A stretch of DNA of 64,000 nt. Origin: Trichoplax adhaerens (lineage: Eukaryota; Placozoa; Uniplacotomia; Trichoplacea; Trichoplacidae). A model generated the notes under the pieces. It was not told where the DNA came from and made no database searches. It worked only from the letters and a program-made list of their open reading frames with translations. A program made the translations under genes and the position numbers. Shown here one piece after another: positions 26,019-40,100 of the stretch. Position 1 is the first letter of the stretch. Every line of letters starts with the position of its first letter. Location: the NCBI RefSeq assembly GCF_000150275.1, contig NW_002060959.1, forward strand, positions 626,172-690,171, written 5' to 3'.

Positions 26019-28359
26019 AATTTAACGTCTTAATATGTAACATGATCAATGATACAATGTCAGTTGCACTAAAAATTCGTGAATTTCTCGGCATTTGAAA
26101 GTAATTATGGTAAAATTAAACCTTGCTTTCACCAAGATTTTATTATCAGTTTGATTTGAACGCATTGCTGGCAGATACTACAGATATAAAATTAACCGAT
26201 TAATAACCTAAAAATTACGGTAACCTAATTGCTTCAACAACAAAATACTAATTTGCTTACTGCAGCATTCATGAAGTAAAAATCATGATATCATAAAACG
26301 TATACGTGTTCATTTATACGGTATTAAGGATGCTAGCTTTACCATTATGCCTAGACTTGGGGACAGTTTTTCTCCATAACTTTTAGTAGTATGTAATTAA
26401 AGTTCTACATGCTATTAATCTCAAGTCTTTTTCCTCACTCTATTGCGTTAATCAAATAAGTGGTCATCATTAAATCTGAAGATATTGAGCTGTCTCTCAA
26501 TCGGAGAATCCCAATCACAAATCAATTACCGAATTGCGCAAAATTTTTCATGCAGCAGTTCTTTAGCTATAGCATGGCAATGCGATGATGTTCGCTATTA
26601 ATTATATTAAACCTAACAGTTTGATGTACGAATAATAATTTCTTAATGTACTCGTCAGCGCTAATATAGACGGTAATTTGCTTGATAATATTGCATTTAC
26701 TAACCTAAAAATCGTATTTATGATGTTTTGGGTATCTAACTTGGACTACGTATAGTAGATATTTTGAATGTGTTAGACTAATTTAAAATACTTGAATTCT
26801 CATTTTGGCAAATGCAAATAAAAACTTTAATGCATTACAGTATATCATTATTAGTTTATCTGTCTTCATTTTACGTAATGTATTAGCACAGATCCTGAAG
26901 TAAATTCTAGCCTTTAGCTGAAGATCAACTGTATGGCTATCCTTTATTATAACTTTGTTCAGTATGAATAAAAGTATTCATTGAGATCATATTATAACCA
27001 AAAAGCTTTTATTGAATCCATTATTACCGACTAATTGTTCCTTTAGGAGTATTATATGTGTTTCTAATCGAAATACTTGGCGATAATACTTTCTAACTTG
27101 TCTCCAACTTCCATAGGCAACTAATTTTCAAGCTACAATTAAAACGAAAATACAGTTTATGAATACTTTGATAAACTACATGTGTTAATAAGAGCTCGCT
27201 TGTGAAACAATATCAGAGTAACAAGAGTCAGCATAAATAATTTAGAATTCTTAATATTCATTAAATTTTAGACTGTCTTCCTCCAATAGCAGAATCGCAA
27301 TGATTCAGTAAATTACTTTCAATAATAGTATTCATTGAACCGATACCATAGCATTGTACCTAATTTTACTGATATACGAGATATACGAGTAGTTAGAATA
27401 AGGTACTATTTATGCATATAATACTTTATGTAGCATTGGAACCAATAGACTCTTTTAAGCTTTCCAGTGCCATAAAGAATTTGAATTTATTTATTGTTCA
27501 ATATTTAACACATTCCTAGGTATAAAAATATGAAGAATGAAATCATAAAACAAGAACTTTACATTGTGGAAGGCAATCTGCCATATTTGTCGATATTAGT
27601 TAAATCATAGAATAGAATCAATAGTTACTGCTCACTTTCATTTGTATCAGCAAGTTAGCTTAGTGATGTTATCAATTCTGATAACGATGGACAATTCCGG
27701 TCATTAAAAAATTCTTCGTTGCTTCCTAGAATGTGAAATAGACGAGCATTGATCCGCTTATTTAACTGATTAGGTGATTTTCTTGTAAAGACAACTTACT
27801 TTGCACGCAAAATATCTCGAAAATAAAAACTTCATTACTGAACTTTTAATTAGCCTACATCAATTTTTTCATTTATGTTTTAACAATTTTATTCATCTTT
27901 TATGTTTCTGCATGATAGAGTTACCTTAAGCATACGCAGACGTAACAATAATGAATTTTCAAATGTGTATAACAATTAAACTCTTTGATCTCTTTTATAT
28001 AATACGGTCAAATTAAAGAAAGTTCTAGAGAAATCAATTATATTGCTTGACTTGATAGCTCCTCATTGTCACTTTACATAAATATGATGGAATCCCTGAA
28101 ATGATGTTTTAGAAACTGTGGACTTCAAAACAATTCTGGAATAAGGAACTATCATCGAGCTCTTTCAATTATATTTTATAGGGTTGCTTCTGAACAATAG
28201 TGTCAATTAGTTCATGGAAAAAGCTACTTCAGCATAAATTTCGAGTATTGAATGATAGAGTAATGCATAATTAATATAAACCAATGTCTTAAAAATTTTA
28301 CCAAGCATGTCAAACATTTAGCAATCCAAACCTTCACATATTATTTTAGTTTAAAAAAT
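26019..28359. other. Intergenic AT-rich sequence downstream of gene B
   Basis: No ORF above 60 codons, no repeat shared with the rest of the window, and no splice-supported coding segment found. Confidence 0.5.
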
Positions 28360-28364
28360 ATTAC

Positions 28365-28919
28365 TGTAGTGTAACTAGTATTGTGAATGTAGACTGTTAG
28401 CCATATTTAGTATAATGTACGGTAGATATTTATCCTAAGAGATATTTGGTAGCTATAACTATAGACTGTAGTGGTATAGACTCTATGCTAGAGTACACAT
28501 GACTATATGCAGTAAGCTGTTGAGTTACTAATAAGGCTATAGGTAAAAATAGAACTGTAAATCTTATATTAGGGTATGGTTAATTCATTGTACGTTGGCT
28601 GGTGTGAATAATGTCTACGTAAATACAGTAGTCGTATTCATATCGGATTAATGATGGTCCGCAGTCGAATAGTCTTACTAAGAATAATTTAACTATGTGT
28701 AAAATAAGATAAAAGGTTGCCATGCGGATTGTAGCTGCGAATGCTACGAAAAGTATAAAAGCATGCAACTTTAGATTATTCTGTTAGTTCGTTCTAGAAG
28801 TGTTTAGTAGTAGTATTCGGCTAGAGCAGAGCTGTATGTAGTTAATCTTTGTATAAGATTCAATGAAGCCCTCCCTTACTTTTCTAAAATTTAGAATTTC
28901 GTGATTGGTATATATCACA
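28365..28919 (+). mobile_element. Solo LTR, type R6, sense copy
   Basis: 555 bp, TGTAGTGTAACTAG…TATATATCACA, flanked by perfect ATTAC duplications (28,360-28,364 and 28,920-28,924). TATA-like AAAAGTATAAAAGC near 28,750. This copy fixes the true ends of R6. A 62-codon minus-strand frame inside it is a by-product of the repeat. Confidence 0.9.
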
Positions 28920-28924
28920 ATTAC

Positions 28925-31900
28925 CTATTATCCTTTATTAATCGTGATGGTAGTTAAGCATGATAGAATCTTACGCGATAGAATACGGTAAGATTATAAG
29001 TTAAAATTGTTAAATTTGATGAAGACAATAACAAATCTGAAACAATACTAGATAATAATAGAGCTGAGCTAATTTCTGATTTTTTATTCAGTACTTTATG
29101 AAGTATGCAAATCGGCCTTTATTTCTTAATGTTACATAATGTAGTAAATCTTGTAAAGTAGTCTAAAAGATCACTAATAGGTTTTTATTCATTTTACATC
29201 AAATTTGTAATTTGGTCTTTATACAATATATCTTAATCATAAATGAAGTACTGTTGGAAATAAATTATACTAGATAATGATTGATTACATAGCATACTAC
29301 GACAAATCACCAATTAATACGTACACTTTACCAGTCATTATGTAATCCCTTTCAATCAGTTCTATTCTCCATCCAGCTGTCACTTTGAACCTTACTTTTA
29401 TTCAAATAATAATTATAATAAATTACTTTCGATTTATATTGATAGAAAAATCCCTAATAATGTACAGATAAATAATGAAAAACTTCAATATTGAAATTTA
29501 TAATATAGATACATTATATTCACAATAATGATTAATAATCATCTACGCAGCCATTCAAATATATCAACCATCATTTTTCCTCTCTTTAAAGCAATTTACT
29601 GGAAAATGATGAAATTATCCGTTATTATACATTGTCATGAATACCTTCAACAAAACATCACAACTTTTCATAAAAATCTATGTTTATCAGGCCTTACAAA
29701 TTCATAAAGATATTAGTTTCTTTTCCTAATTTATAATGAAAATTGTTTTTAACCCATTGATTTTTCAATGCGGTCAGAAATTTAAAGCTTTTATCTATAG
29801 CAATAAAGCCTTAGAGAAAAAAAATCAAAATCAGCTTTGAAATTAATACTTTTAGATCATTTCTGAACTGTAAACAAGCGAAAGATAGAAGATTTTGCTT
29901 AAGATAACTTTTCTCGAATAATCCTATTATTTCGAAATCCCAAATAGCTCATTAGCCATGGACATTCTTCATCTAAATTATGAAAAATCCAATTTTAAGT
30001 CTTTATTGGCTAGCATTGAATTAATGGTAACAAATATTTTTAATTTTAATTTCTTTATACCAATATATTTCGTATAAATGCATTTGATACGGTGGTTTTA
30101 TTTATAAAAATTATAGCAATTCGATTTATATTGAGAATTATTGATGGCGATTTTTCTTGTAAAACACAATTTACAACTCATAACAAATGAACTGCTTCAG
30201 TATTATCATTACTAATTATCAGTATAAAATTCATTAATAAATGTTAATTGTGGATTACCTTCGAGTCTAGAGTAGAAATAGAAATCAAAATATTGGCATA
30301 CTTTGACAAAAATACTGCTTTAAATAGGTTTCATTACTGTAGCAAATATCACCTGTCTTTATTTATTAGAAAATAGCCCAATATCTCTAAATTAAATCAA
30401 AAGAAGTAAAATTTTATAAGTTGAGCACAGATTAGCACTTGGAGTATTGAACTAAAGTTAAATAGAATTCCAACTCTGACCATGCTAACTGCAAAACAGA
30501 AGAACCAGATAACTTACGATCATGCTTAAAAATCTCCTATACTTTTTGTTTACTTTTTTCTTAACTTTCATCGCATTAAATTTAAATGGATAGACGAGTT
30601 AGTTCCGGACTTGATAGTCTTACAACATAAAAATTCTTTTAAAACATCACTAATATTCTATAGATTCTGATTACAAAGTTATAGCCTGTTACTTTCATAA
30701 CCTTAAACATTACAAGCAGAATCATGAACATAAATGAACAGCAAAATAACTCAACCACATATTTTTGAAATTAATTTATGAATTATTTATAAAATTTGGG
30801 GTCCTTTGCTATTTGCAATCTATTCCCTGTTTTACATCAGTAGCATCATCTCAGTAATGAAATATGCTTTTAATATGAAAGTAATAACAAAATTCTAATA
30901 TCTATAAAACTGTCATTGATTCAGCCAATTTTTAGGTTGTAATCGCTTATGTTGACAATAGGTGATCTATACAGCCGGCTAACATTGCTTTAAAATTAAT
31001 ATTTCCGTCGTACAGTGCTATTTGGCTGTAGCAACGTAAATATGTAATTAAATTGTATCCAAAACAAACCCAAAATTTAAAGAAAGGTAATTCGAAATAA
31101 ACTGAGTCATATTATTTTCTGGTTACTGGCCACGTTATGCCCCAAACAATGCGGAGAATTACTAACGCTAAAGGAGGACTAGCACCAGAACATACATACT
31201 CCAATTAATATGCTAAGTGTTAATAATTTTTACGTTATATTTCAGTAAATCCGTTTAATCATAGTTGAATGATACAAATTAAGGCACTTTCTACGAAATT
31301 TAATTCTGTTATCCTTATGCAAAAAATTAAATTACTAAATCGCACAAATTCCAGTAACTAAGATCACAATACCACCATACATTTAATCTCATTTATTGCA
31401 ACAAAAATTTAAAATCAGAAATAAGTTATGATAAATGCTGTTTAATACAGGTAACTCTTATTTTCCAATTGCCCTTTAATAAATAATTGATCAATATAAG
31501 TAGCTGAAACTGTGAGAAATATTGATTGTGCTTGCATTATTAAGTTTACATCAGGCAAGCTTTTGCTTCGCTCTACTATACAACTACGATAAGAAGATCA
31601 TATGATTCCAATATATCAAATATGATCATGAAATAACGTTATAAAATCTATTCTGGATCATAGTCAACTCCAAACGAAAATTCATTTAATAGATCAATAG
31701 AATAATAAGATGTGAATAGAACATTGCTTACAATAATGAAGACTTTAAGCTTTACCCGGCTTTATGCGAAATTATCTAGACTGGTAATAAGTTTAATTAA
31801 AATTTAACTGTAATCAAGACAATTCTCTCTTACCTGAAAGGGTTTTAATCTTATTAATTAGTATGTGCAACAATCATCAAAATAACTTAGATATTTGTAA

Positions 31901-32008
31901 GATCAAATATGTTAACAACAAATTCTACAATAGCGATTATTTAAATTATTTTATCAATCCTTTACTATGAATGAATAAATCAGCTATAAAAATTTAAGTT
32001 TTTCGTAC
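28925..32008. other. Long AT-rich stretch with nothing recognised
   Basis: About 3 kb without a significant open frame, known repeat or convincing exon on either strand. Confidence 0.5.
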
Positions 32009-32560
32009 TGTCATGGTACGAACCACCGTGAAGAGTAAATGACTAAATTTAGTGTTTAACATTTATATATGGAGATGACTAATGAGGACTTACATTAAGA
32101 ACTGCCGCAGTTATTATTTTACTACAGTAAATTATGTTATATTGTAGTAAAAGTTCTCATATGGTAACTAATATTAATTGATTATGGTGCAATGTCTTAC
32201 AACGCTTGTGATATTCAATTATAGATGATCCATAAATAATTCTGTGTGTGGACATATTTTAGTCTAATTATCTAGAATTGTTCAGTAAATGTCCAAAATT
32301 ATGAGTAATGTCTGTATTAATTTAGCTATCCAATACGAGCTAAACTTCATGAATTGTTATGACTCATGCAATATAGCTGCTACCGAAGGGTATTTGAGCT
32401 CGGCAGATAGTTGAACAATAGAATATTTGAAAAGATGTTGTAACGTAGAAGTAAAGATATCTAAATTCTTGTGAGGTAGTTAAGGGATACTGAATTCCGA
32501 ACACTATAATAATTTCGAGATTTATTTTACGTTATCTTCGTCACGAAGCTGTTTTATGGA
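32009..32560 (+). mobile_element. Solo LTR, type R2, right end eroded
   Basis: Starts TGTCATGGTACGAACC with the end hairpin (GGTACGAACCACCGTG), parallels 19,165-19,729 and 50,398-50,800, and loses similarity after TCACGAAGCTGTTTTATGG. No target duplication can be assigned. An inverted R2 copy begins about 250 bp downstream. Confidence 0.7.
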
Positions 32561-32805
32561 ATACATATAACAATGGAATGTACGCTAAGATTTTTGATAT
32601 AAATTGCTGTTTAAAATAAACCAGCAAAGAATTAAAAGCACAGACGCCTACGTATTTGTGTTACAAAAACAATCGATGAACAGCAAATTAACTGCCAAAA
32701 GTGAAAATTTTTAATTAAATTATTGGTTTACAACTGAAATTACCAGAACAAATCAAGATTAAACGACCTTCCGTAAACAATCAAACTAGTAATAGAAAAT
32801 CTTGG

Positions 32806-33247
32806 TGTCACAAACCAGCTTCGTGACAAGGATAACGTAAAAAAAATCTCCAAATTACTATAGTCTCCAAGATTCAGTATCCCTTAACTACCTCACAAGA
32901 ATTTAGACGCCTTTGATTCTACGTTAAACTCAATTAGACAATTGAGAACTGCTTTATTCAACTATCTAACGGGTTTATATACCCTTCTACAGCAGCTAAC
33001 ATTCATGAGTCATCTTATAAAATTACTTAGGTGAGAATATCTACTAACTAATTTTTCACAGTTGGACTACAATATGTCCATTCACAGAATCATTTCAGTG
33101 CACATTACAGCTCAGCATTAAATTTACTGTAACACATTTATAATTAGAGTAATTCCTACTGTAAGTAACTAGTTGTAATATATTATCACCATATTATATT
33201 AACCAAATTTAAATGGCTATTTCTTCACGGTAGTTCGTACCGTGACA
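32806..33247 (-). mobile_element. Solo LTR, type R2, lacking the R3 insertion
   Basis: 442 bp, TGTCACAAACCAGC…ACCGTGACA, close to the copy at 15.3 kb but with the R3 site empty. Flanks CTTGG and TTCCC do not match, so the copy is not bounded by a simple target duplication. TATA and AATAAA are kept on the minus strand. Confidence 0.82.
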
Positions 33248-33414
33248 TTCCCCTCGCTTAAAATTTAGCTCAGGGTTACAAATTTTAATCATAAAATTTT
33301 AATTACCTCATACGGAAGTAATTTTAAAATTATTTACAATTAATTATATTAAGAGGAAATTACGTAACCTTTTCACGATATCAAGGCAGAATTAAAATGC
33401 GATCTCTACGCTAA

Positions 33415-35445
33415 TGTTAGACACTACATTATAGAGACTAGGATAGGAATATCTTTATTAGGACAATTTTGGGGGTTACCCTTATTTAGTCAGTTTCTAA
33501 TTTAGATACACTAGTATAAACTCCCGTCACTTTGCTGACGGTTTACGATAATGTACCAGATATTTTATTAAAGGTATAATATAAATGAAATTTATTGCTA
33601 GATATTGGTATAGTACACTGTAGAGTCATGGACTACTCAATAAGTATAGCAACATTATTTTCGTATTAGATATTTTAGTAAAGATATAAATGAAGTATAT
33701 CGCTAGATATGGGTATAAACTACTGTATTCACACATTACAAAATCATCGATTGTTGCTATGGAGTCAATATCACCTAATCTTCCTATTCGATGTAATTGG
33801 CGATGATGATAGTTTCTCCTTAGATTACCAGCTGACTGATTCTGATCTCTAGGAATACTATCTACTTCAGAATTCCTAATATTATTAGAGATTGATTTAA
33901 TGTACGTACTGATCGTGCATTTTCACGTTCATTTCGCTTTCGCCTATCAGATCGCTGACTAACTAATATTATCCTCTTAAAAACTTGTTTGCTTTATGAT
34001 ATATGGCAATCATAAATAACCGGGACAGGGGAACTACAGTAGGGTAACACTACGAATCGCATGAGAGCAATAGAACTAATAGTACCTACTGATGTGTATC
34101 AATCACTAATACCTTCTCAATAATATTTACATAAACCCTGAAGATCATTTATTTCTACAGTATACCAATTCAAATTTCGTTAATTAACTTTCGTATTAGT
34201 ATGTTTATCCGAATAAGGATTGTTACTATATATAGTAGTATTAATGCTTTGTTAAGGTTGGTAAGCAAAACTGTTAAATATACGTTTATGCTCAATTTGA
34301 TAATAAAGTTAACAGATAGTATTATTATTCGATATTATATATATCCCGGTAATAGTAATGTATTATGCTATATTAAGATTAGTTAATGGTACAAAGCACA
34401 TTTTGATAACTAATGTACGGTGATGGACATACCAAGTTAAGATTAGCAGGTATTGTAAGATATCTGCAGAACGGTACAATGTCCTTAGTGCTGTGGTCAA
34501 TTCTATACCAATCATTATAATGTGTCTAAGGATCGCTTGCGTTTGCAAGCAAAGCTTGCTCTGTCAATAACAACCGTAATAAGAAAGTATAACAATCAAA
34601 ATGGCTGTGTAGAAAACTCTATAAAGATTTGTGTTTATTCAATTTTCATCTGAGTATTACATCAAATCAAAATTGAAAGGCCCAGTTGCCACCCTTAGCG
34701 ATATAACGAATACTATTTCAAAAATCAGTACTCTGCAGAAATGACTACCTTAGAGATATTCGTTTTACATGAAGAAATCTTGAGGTAAAAAGTACTGTAA
34801 GAATCTTATACTGACTTATTGAAATGAACCCATAATCAAAGTCATCTAACAGCAGTATAAATACCCCCGCGCTGCTCGTTTCAAGGGAGGGTGGGTGCGA
34901 TGTTCTGATATAGCATTGGCTTTTTATGAGGCAGTGATATTTATAAAATTATATTGAAATTAATAGTTAAATAAGAGAATTTAGAACAATCTACTTGCAA
35001 TTTGAATCACTATAATTGTACCTAACTTAAGGTAGATTGTATATTATAATTATCAAGGTGATGTTCTGTGGTAAGACACAATGTAATATGACAAAGTTAT
35101 ATTAATCATTAGATATCTCATATATTCGTAAATAATGTTATCCTCATTGGTAGCGATAGGTAAAATTAACTCGTGAATCATTGAAAGGCTATAAAGTAAT
35201 ACTTTTAAGTAACTAGGCTCATAAGTTATTGTAGAAAAGTATATAACTCTTGTATACCGTATAATAAAAGAAACTTATGAAATTTGTATTTAACGAAAAT
35301 TACGAGGCGTCCAAGCCTTTGTATTATTAACCAGTAGAGAGAAAGTGCTCCAGATAGCGCACTAATTGTTCCCTAATACATGATTCATGGACTAGACTTG
35401 TTGATTATAATTTATGCTATCTCATTATGAGATGTTTATAGCACA
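33415..35445 (+). mobile_element. R1 LTR, copy 3, split by R4
   Basis: Left part 33,415 to about 33,509 aligns with the first ~100 bp of R1 (GTTAGAC… through TTTCTAATTTAGATAC). The right part, about 34,900-35,445, aligns with the rest (GATATAGCATTGGCTTTTTATGA … ATAGCACA). Flanking CTAA on both sides may be the remnant of its target duplication. It is more diverged than copies 1 and 2. Confidence 0.7.
33510..34899 (-). repeat. Repeat R4, copy 2, inserted in an R1 LTR
   Basis: Inverted homologue of 17,542-18,910, running from ACTAGT to the G-rich end GGGAGGGTGGGTGCG. It has a single copy of the block that is triplicated in copy 1. A 61-codon frame here (34,363-34,548, minus) corresponds to the frame at 17,843-18,079 in copy 1, with a shared core including ILTWYVHHRTLVI. 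Confidence 0.75.
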
Positions 35446-37151
35446 CTAATATCTAGTACTGATCAATGGCTTTTAGAATGAATTATCCAATTGAGGAAAC
35501 AGCTGTTATTACAGGGATTGATATAATTAATAAAACGTAATAACCGTAGACAACAATCTACTTTCATGGTAATAGGTTACTACGCGCTGTCAGGCTGTTC
35601 GCTTAAAATCATTCAAAATTGCTGCCATTTAATAAAATATGATCATGATCTTGCACGTAATATTACGACAAATCACCAGCGTTACCAAGCATCTGTTTTC
35701 CCATGTCAATTTTTTTCTATGGTTTATTATAATGAAGTCATAATAGTAAGAAAAACAGAACGTCTGGGATAGTAAACGGTGAAAATGTATCATAAATTTT
35801 CTATAAGCCCCGTTTAGTCATTAGTTACAGAGAATATTGTAATACCTATAGCTCTTTTTAGAATTATACTGTAATAGGTTCAATTTAGTATTTAAAGCAC
35901 TGCTTCTTTGGTAAGTAATCTTCTTAAAGTTAAAATTTTAATTGTTATATTCCAGCTTTAGCTTGATATATATCGATTTTGCTGGCAATAGCGTACGAAA
36001 GTATCAGGAACTATTTAATCAATTTAAATAAATTATGGATTGGCAATCATTGTTAGCTGGAATAATGAAACTTACGATATAATTATATAGCCGAGAACCG
36101 TTACTTGTACATCTTCATATTATTTCATACCCGTACATTTACTATGATTTGAGACTGGGGAATTACTAATCCAGATACTGAGTTTAGTAAGATTTTCAAT
36201 ATATATGATAAGCTTTTATGGATTATCTATATCTTGAAATCTTTTAATAAAGAAATTACTACCACAATCTATCACTATCATTATAAATCGTTGTACTATG
36301 CCAGTTTTTTATTGGATGTAGTATTCTATACAATGAATATTAATTTATGTTTAAAGTTCCAATAGTGTGAATCTACCAATAACTATAATATAACAATAAA
36401 AGGTATACTTCAGGTAGATGATATTATTCAATAGATCAATATGCCAAAGAACTGATAGTAAAGTAAATTTAATAACCAAATTTTGGAACTACTTTTCCAT
36501 TCTAATTTTTGGAATTGTTTTAGAGAAATTTTGTTTTAACTATTTAATTGATGACTTTACCGCAATTTCTACAACTAGTGTGAATATAGTATGTGTTACG
36601 ATTCTTAGGTTCACTACATTGTTTTCTTTGGTAGCAAAGTATCATATGCACGATTAGTTAGTCATGTAGCATTGTTATGTAAATCTTTAAGGATATAATT
36701 GTGTTATGGTTGTACAGTTTACAGTACGCACAAGAGTATCACAGATAGCACTGATATGAGATGGAATGCATCGGAAATACTAGGAAAACATATTATATAT
36801 AAGATGGCGATATTAGAAATGAAAAGCGTATTGAACACATACATTTAGACGAAGTCTAAACATTTTAACAGTATGACTGGAGTTAGTGCGGAGCGATAGT
36901 AACCATATTAGGTTTTCCTATAACATTATATTCCATTAAATTTAATTGCAATATATTCTTTCAAACATGAACAATAAATTTCCTATTTATAATTTGCACG
37001 TAAAATTTTATAAAATAATCTGTCAACTGATCTATGCTGTTGAATGAAATCCCTTTTTTCTGTCATTTTTTCTAGTTTTTATCGAAATTAATGAAAATGC
37101 TTCTTAATTATTAATATTCGACTTCTCTTAATTATACTTAATCTTGAATAG
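35446..37151. other. Region between R1 and gene E with unresolved open frames
   Basis: Frames at 35,566-35,772 (68 codons; Cys-rich start and an NIT sequon) and 36,418-36,657 (79 codons, hydrophobic) are open, but have no recognised homology and no convincing splice context. They could include a missing early exon of gene E; this is unproven. Confidence 0.3.
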
Positions 37152-40100
37152 CTGTTTATTAGACTCGAACAGAATTTCTATTTGTTGCAAAATACCCAGC
37201 ACTTCACTCGGTTTTGTTTATTTCTGTATGAAAGATTATATCATATGAACAGTCGAGTATTAACTTGAATATGCTCAAAGTTCATAGTCGACCATTTGTT
37301 GTAGACTTTATTCCCATTCATCAATGATAAGATGTTCTTTTGTCAACTTCTATACGTGACTGTAATGTCATTACATAATACCTTATTTTGATATTTTGTG
37401 CAACGTGAATGACTAGTGCATATACGTGTAAATTATACTCAGACTTTGGGTTACCCTGTAATTGTCGTGCTTAAGGGGTGAAGATTCTTCTTATTGGGTA
37501 GTTACTTACTGTGATAGTACAAATGTTAGAACCTTATTGTTGACTTATTTTATGAAAATGTCAGTGTCTAGCTATGGTTTGTATGAGATATTATAATTTA
37601 TATGAACTTTAAGACTTAAATATTATAGTACTTTAATGTCTGCTGTCTCAGGGTACATATTTGTAGTGCAGCGATAGATAACGTGGCAATATAATTTGAC
37701 TAGAATATTGCTAGAGGTCGGAAAAAGTCTAGAAGCCAAAAGGAATCGGAGAAAACCCATTGAAAGTTAGAGAGGATAGTAACTATTGAAATATTTTAAT
37801 CCAATCATTTCTTAAGTAGAGAAATAAAATTCCCTTGACTAAGCTATCGAATAGTCTTCCAAATTATTTTGAAATCAGAACCCAGCTAGCTTAGTTAAGC
37901 AGTATCGAGTTTCTTTACAGTGACTTTATCCTTATTAGCTAAATTGCCAATAAAATTAAAATAAGATGATATCGAAAAAAAAATCGCCATTACTCATGGC
38001 TTGAAGATAGCACACAAACAAGATATAGAGAAATCTTCCTATCTCTTTCTCTATTACTTAAGTTATGTTATTGTCGAGATTTTTTAGCAATGGTGATAAA
38101 TATATTAATATTGAAATACTTGATCGCCAGACGTGGCCAATAAAATTCAATAAAACTATTCTTTATTTTATTTGAACATAAGAAGAATTTAGGAAGTGGC
38201 CGTCAAAGACTACTCAATAGGAATACAAACTGAAAAGTGCCGTCACCAATAACGAAGTAAACACTTATCATTGCTTTTAACATTTCATATATCACCATTT
38301 ATAAACTATCTATACTACTGATTGTAGAGCTACTTACCAAATATTAATTAAAAAAATATACCAGACGGATAATGCGCTTCATCGCTTTTGTACTATGAAA
38401 TCAATATAGCACACGTATAAATACCGTAAATAACTAGATCCATGGGCCAGTTATTAATTTTACAGATCTTATTAACAACTTAGCTATCAAGCTAAGAGAA
38501 AAGATAAACAGGGTGAGTGATAATATTGTATTTTCTGATTGCGCAGCGCTAATATTTTAAATTTGGCATTAATACTATGATAACTAAAACCTATCATTAA
38601 ATTATTAAAGCACAACGTGATTCTTAAGTTTGTTGAATTATTCAAATATCTCCGAGAATCGAAACAGTTAGATCTACAGTTCCATTAGTGATAATACTTG
38701 AAAATCTTAATGTTAGCGTCAATTTTTTACTATCTACATGATCTATTAAGATGTCAACGCAGTCTCAACGGCATCATTCGATATCTGGATTATATTTTTA
38801 TGGTCACTATCGTGATTGGCTACATACGCTAGTTCTTTTATTTTACTAAATTAAATGATATACTTATAAATATAGAGTCTATAATAGAGAGAAATATAGG
38901 CAAGGCTCCATATATTTTATCACATCTAATGGAATTTTTGAATCGAATAATTAATTTTCTATTGATTCATATATAATAAATCCTTGAGTATTTTATTTTG
39001 CGCTGCTAATATAGTAATCAACTGATAAAATATATTAATGAGTATACAAGTTGTATATAAGCAAATATAAAAAATAAATTCATAATTGTGTTGATTACTT
39101 CGAAAATAAATGCCGTCATGTTTAGGAATTGCAACAATAATGTACAACGTGTATTACTACAAATCGATTTTCCCTTTTAAACGAACTGAATAAAACGTCG
39201 GTAGTACTTTATTGAACACTATCGTTGAATTTAANNNNNNNNNNNNNNNNNNNNNNNNNNNNNNNNNNNNNNNNNNNNNNNNNNNNNNNNNNNNNNNNNN
39301 NNNNNNNNNNNNNNNNNNNNNNNNNNNNNNNNNNNNNNNNNNNNNNNNNNNNNNNNNNNNNNNNNNNNNNNAATATGACGTATGTGTTCTTTAAAGGATA
39401 TTATCAATGTTATAGTAGTAAAATATCTTAAAAACTCAGGTGCCTCAGCTTAATTATTTTTTAACGATTTACTAGCAAATTACATACAGCATTAAGTATT
39501 TTTTTGAAGCAAAATCAAATCTAATACCTGCTACTGTTAAAAATCATCTAATTCTTAAATAAAGATTTGATTAAAGCCTCAATAAGTTTACATTAAAAAT
39601 TACATAACTTCAAAAATATTTTCATTAACAAACAATTTTAATTTTTGTGGATATCTTACGTCAAACACATTGAATGAATTTAAAAATTTAACCGATTTAA
39701 AGATACTTAGATAGATATAAATAATGTGCTAACAAATTGCGTGGTTAGATCATTTTCATTCGAATTAATTTTCTATGTATTAATTTCATAACAACAACTT
39801 CATTTCAGCACATATGTTCTGCTATATGCTCGTGAATATGAATTTTAAAGCATGGCTCCGATAATATTTTAAATTTTAAATTAATCCACAATTGCGGTAA
39901 TATGAAGCTGCAAGACCGATGAAGTGGTCTTAGAAACTAAAATCTTTAGTAGGAAAACAGTATTTAATTCAAGTTAACAATACTCGCAATTCTAACGGTT
40001 ATAACATTTTCAATTTAGCGATATACACTAAAGAGCAGAATATTCTACTCGATTTTAAGATTAGCTGTTGTAACTTATGGTCTTGAAGCGGCACATTATT

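Noticed and set aside
28580-28768. 62-codon minus-strand frame
   Set aside because: Inside the R6 LTR; the other two R6 copies carry disruptions in the same region.
15272-33247. Short dispersed hairpin elements (MITEs) as the explanation for R1-R3
   Set aside because: The ends do form hairpins, but TG…CA termini, 5-bp duplications and internal TATA plus AATAAA fit solo LTRs better.
39212-39431. Two frames across the second N run
   Set aside because: Most residues are translated N; not real sequence.
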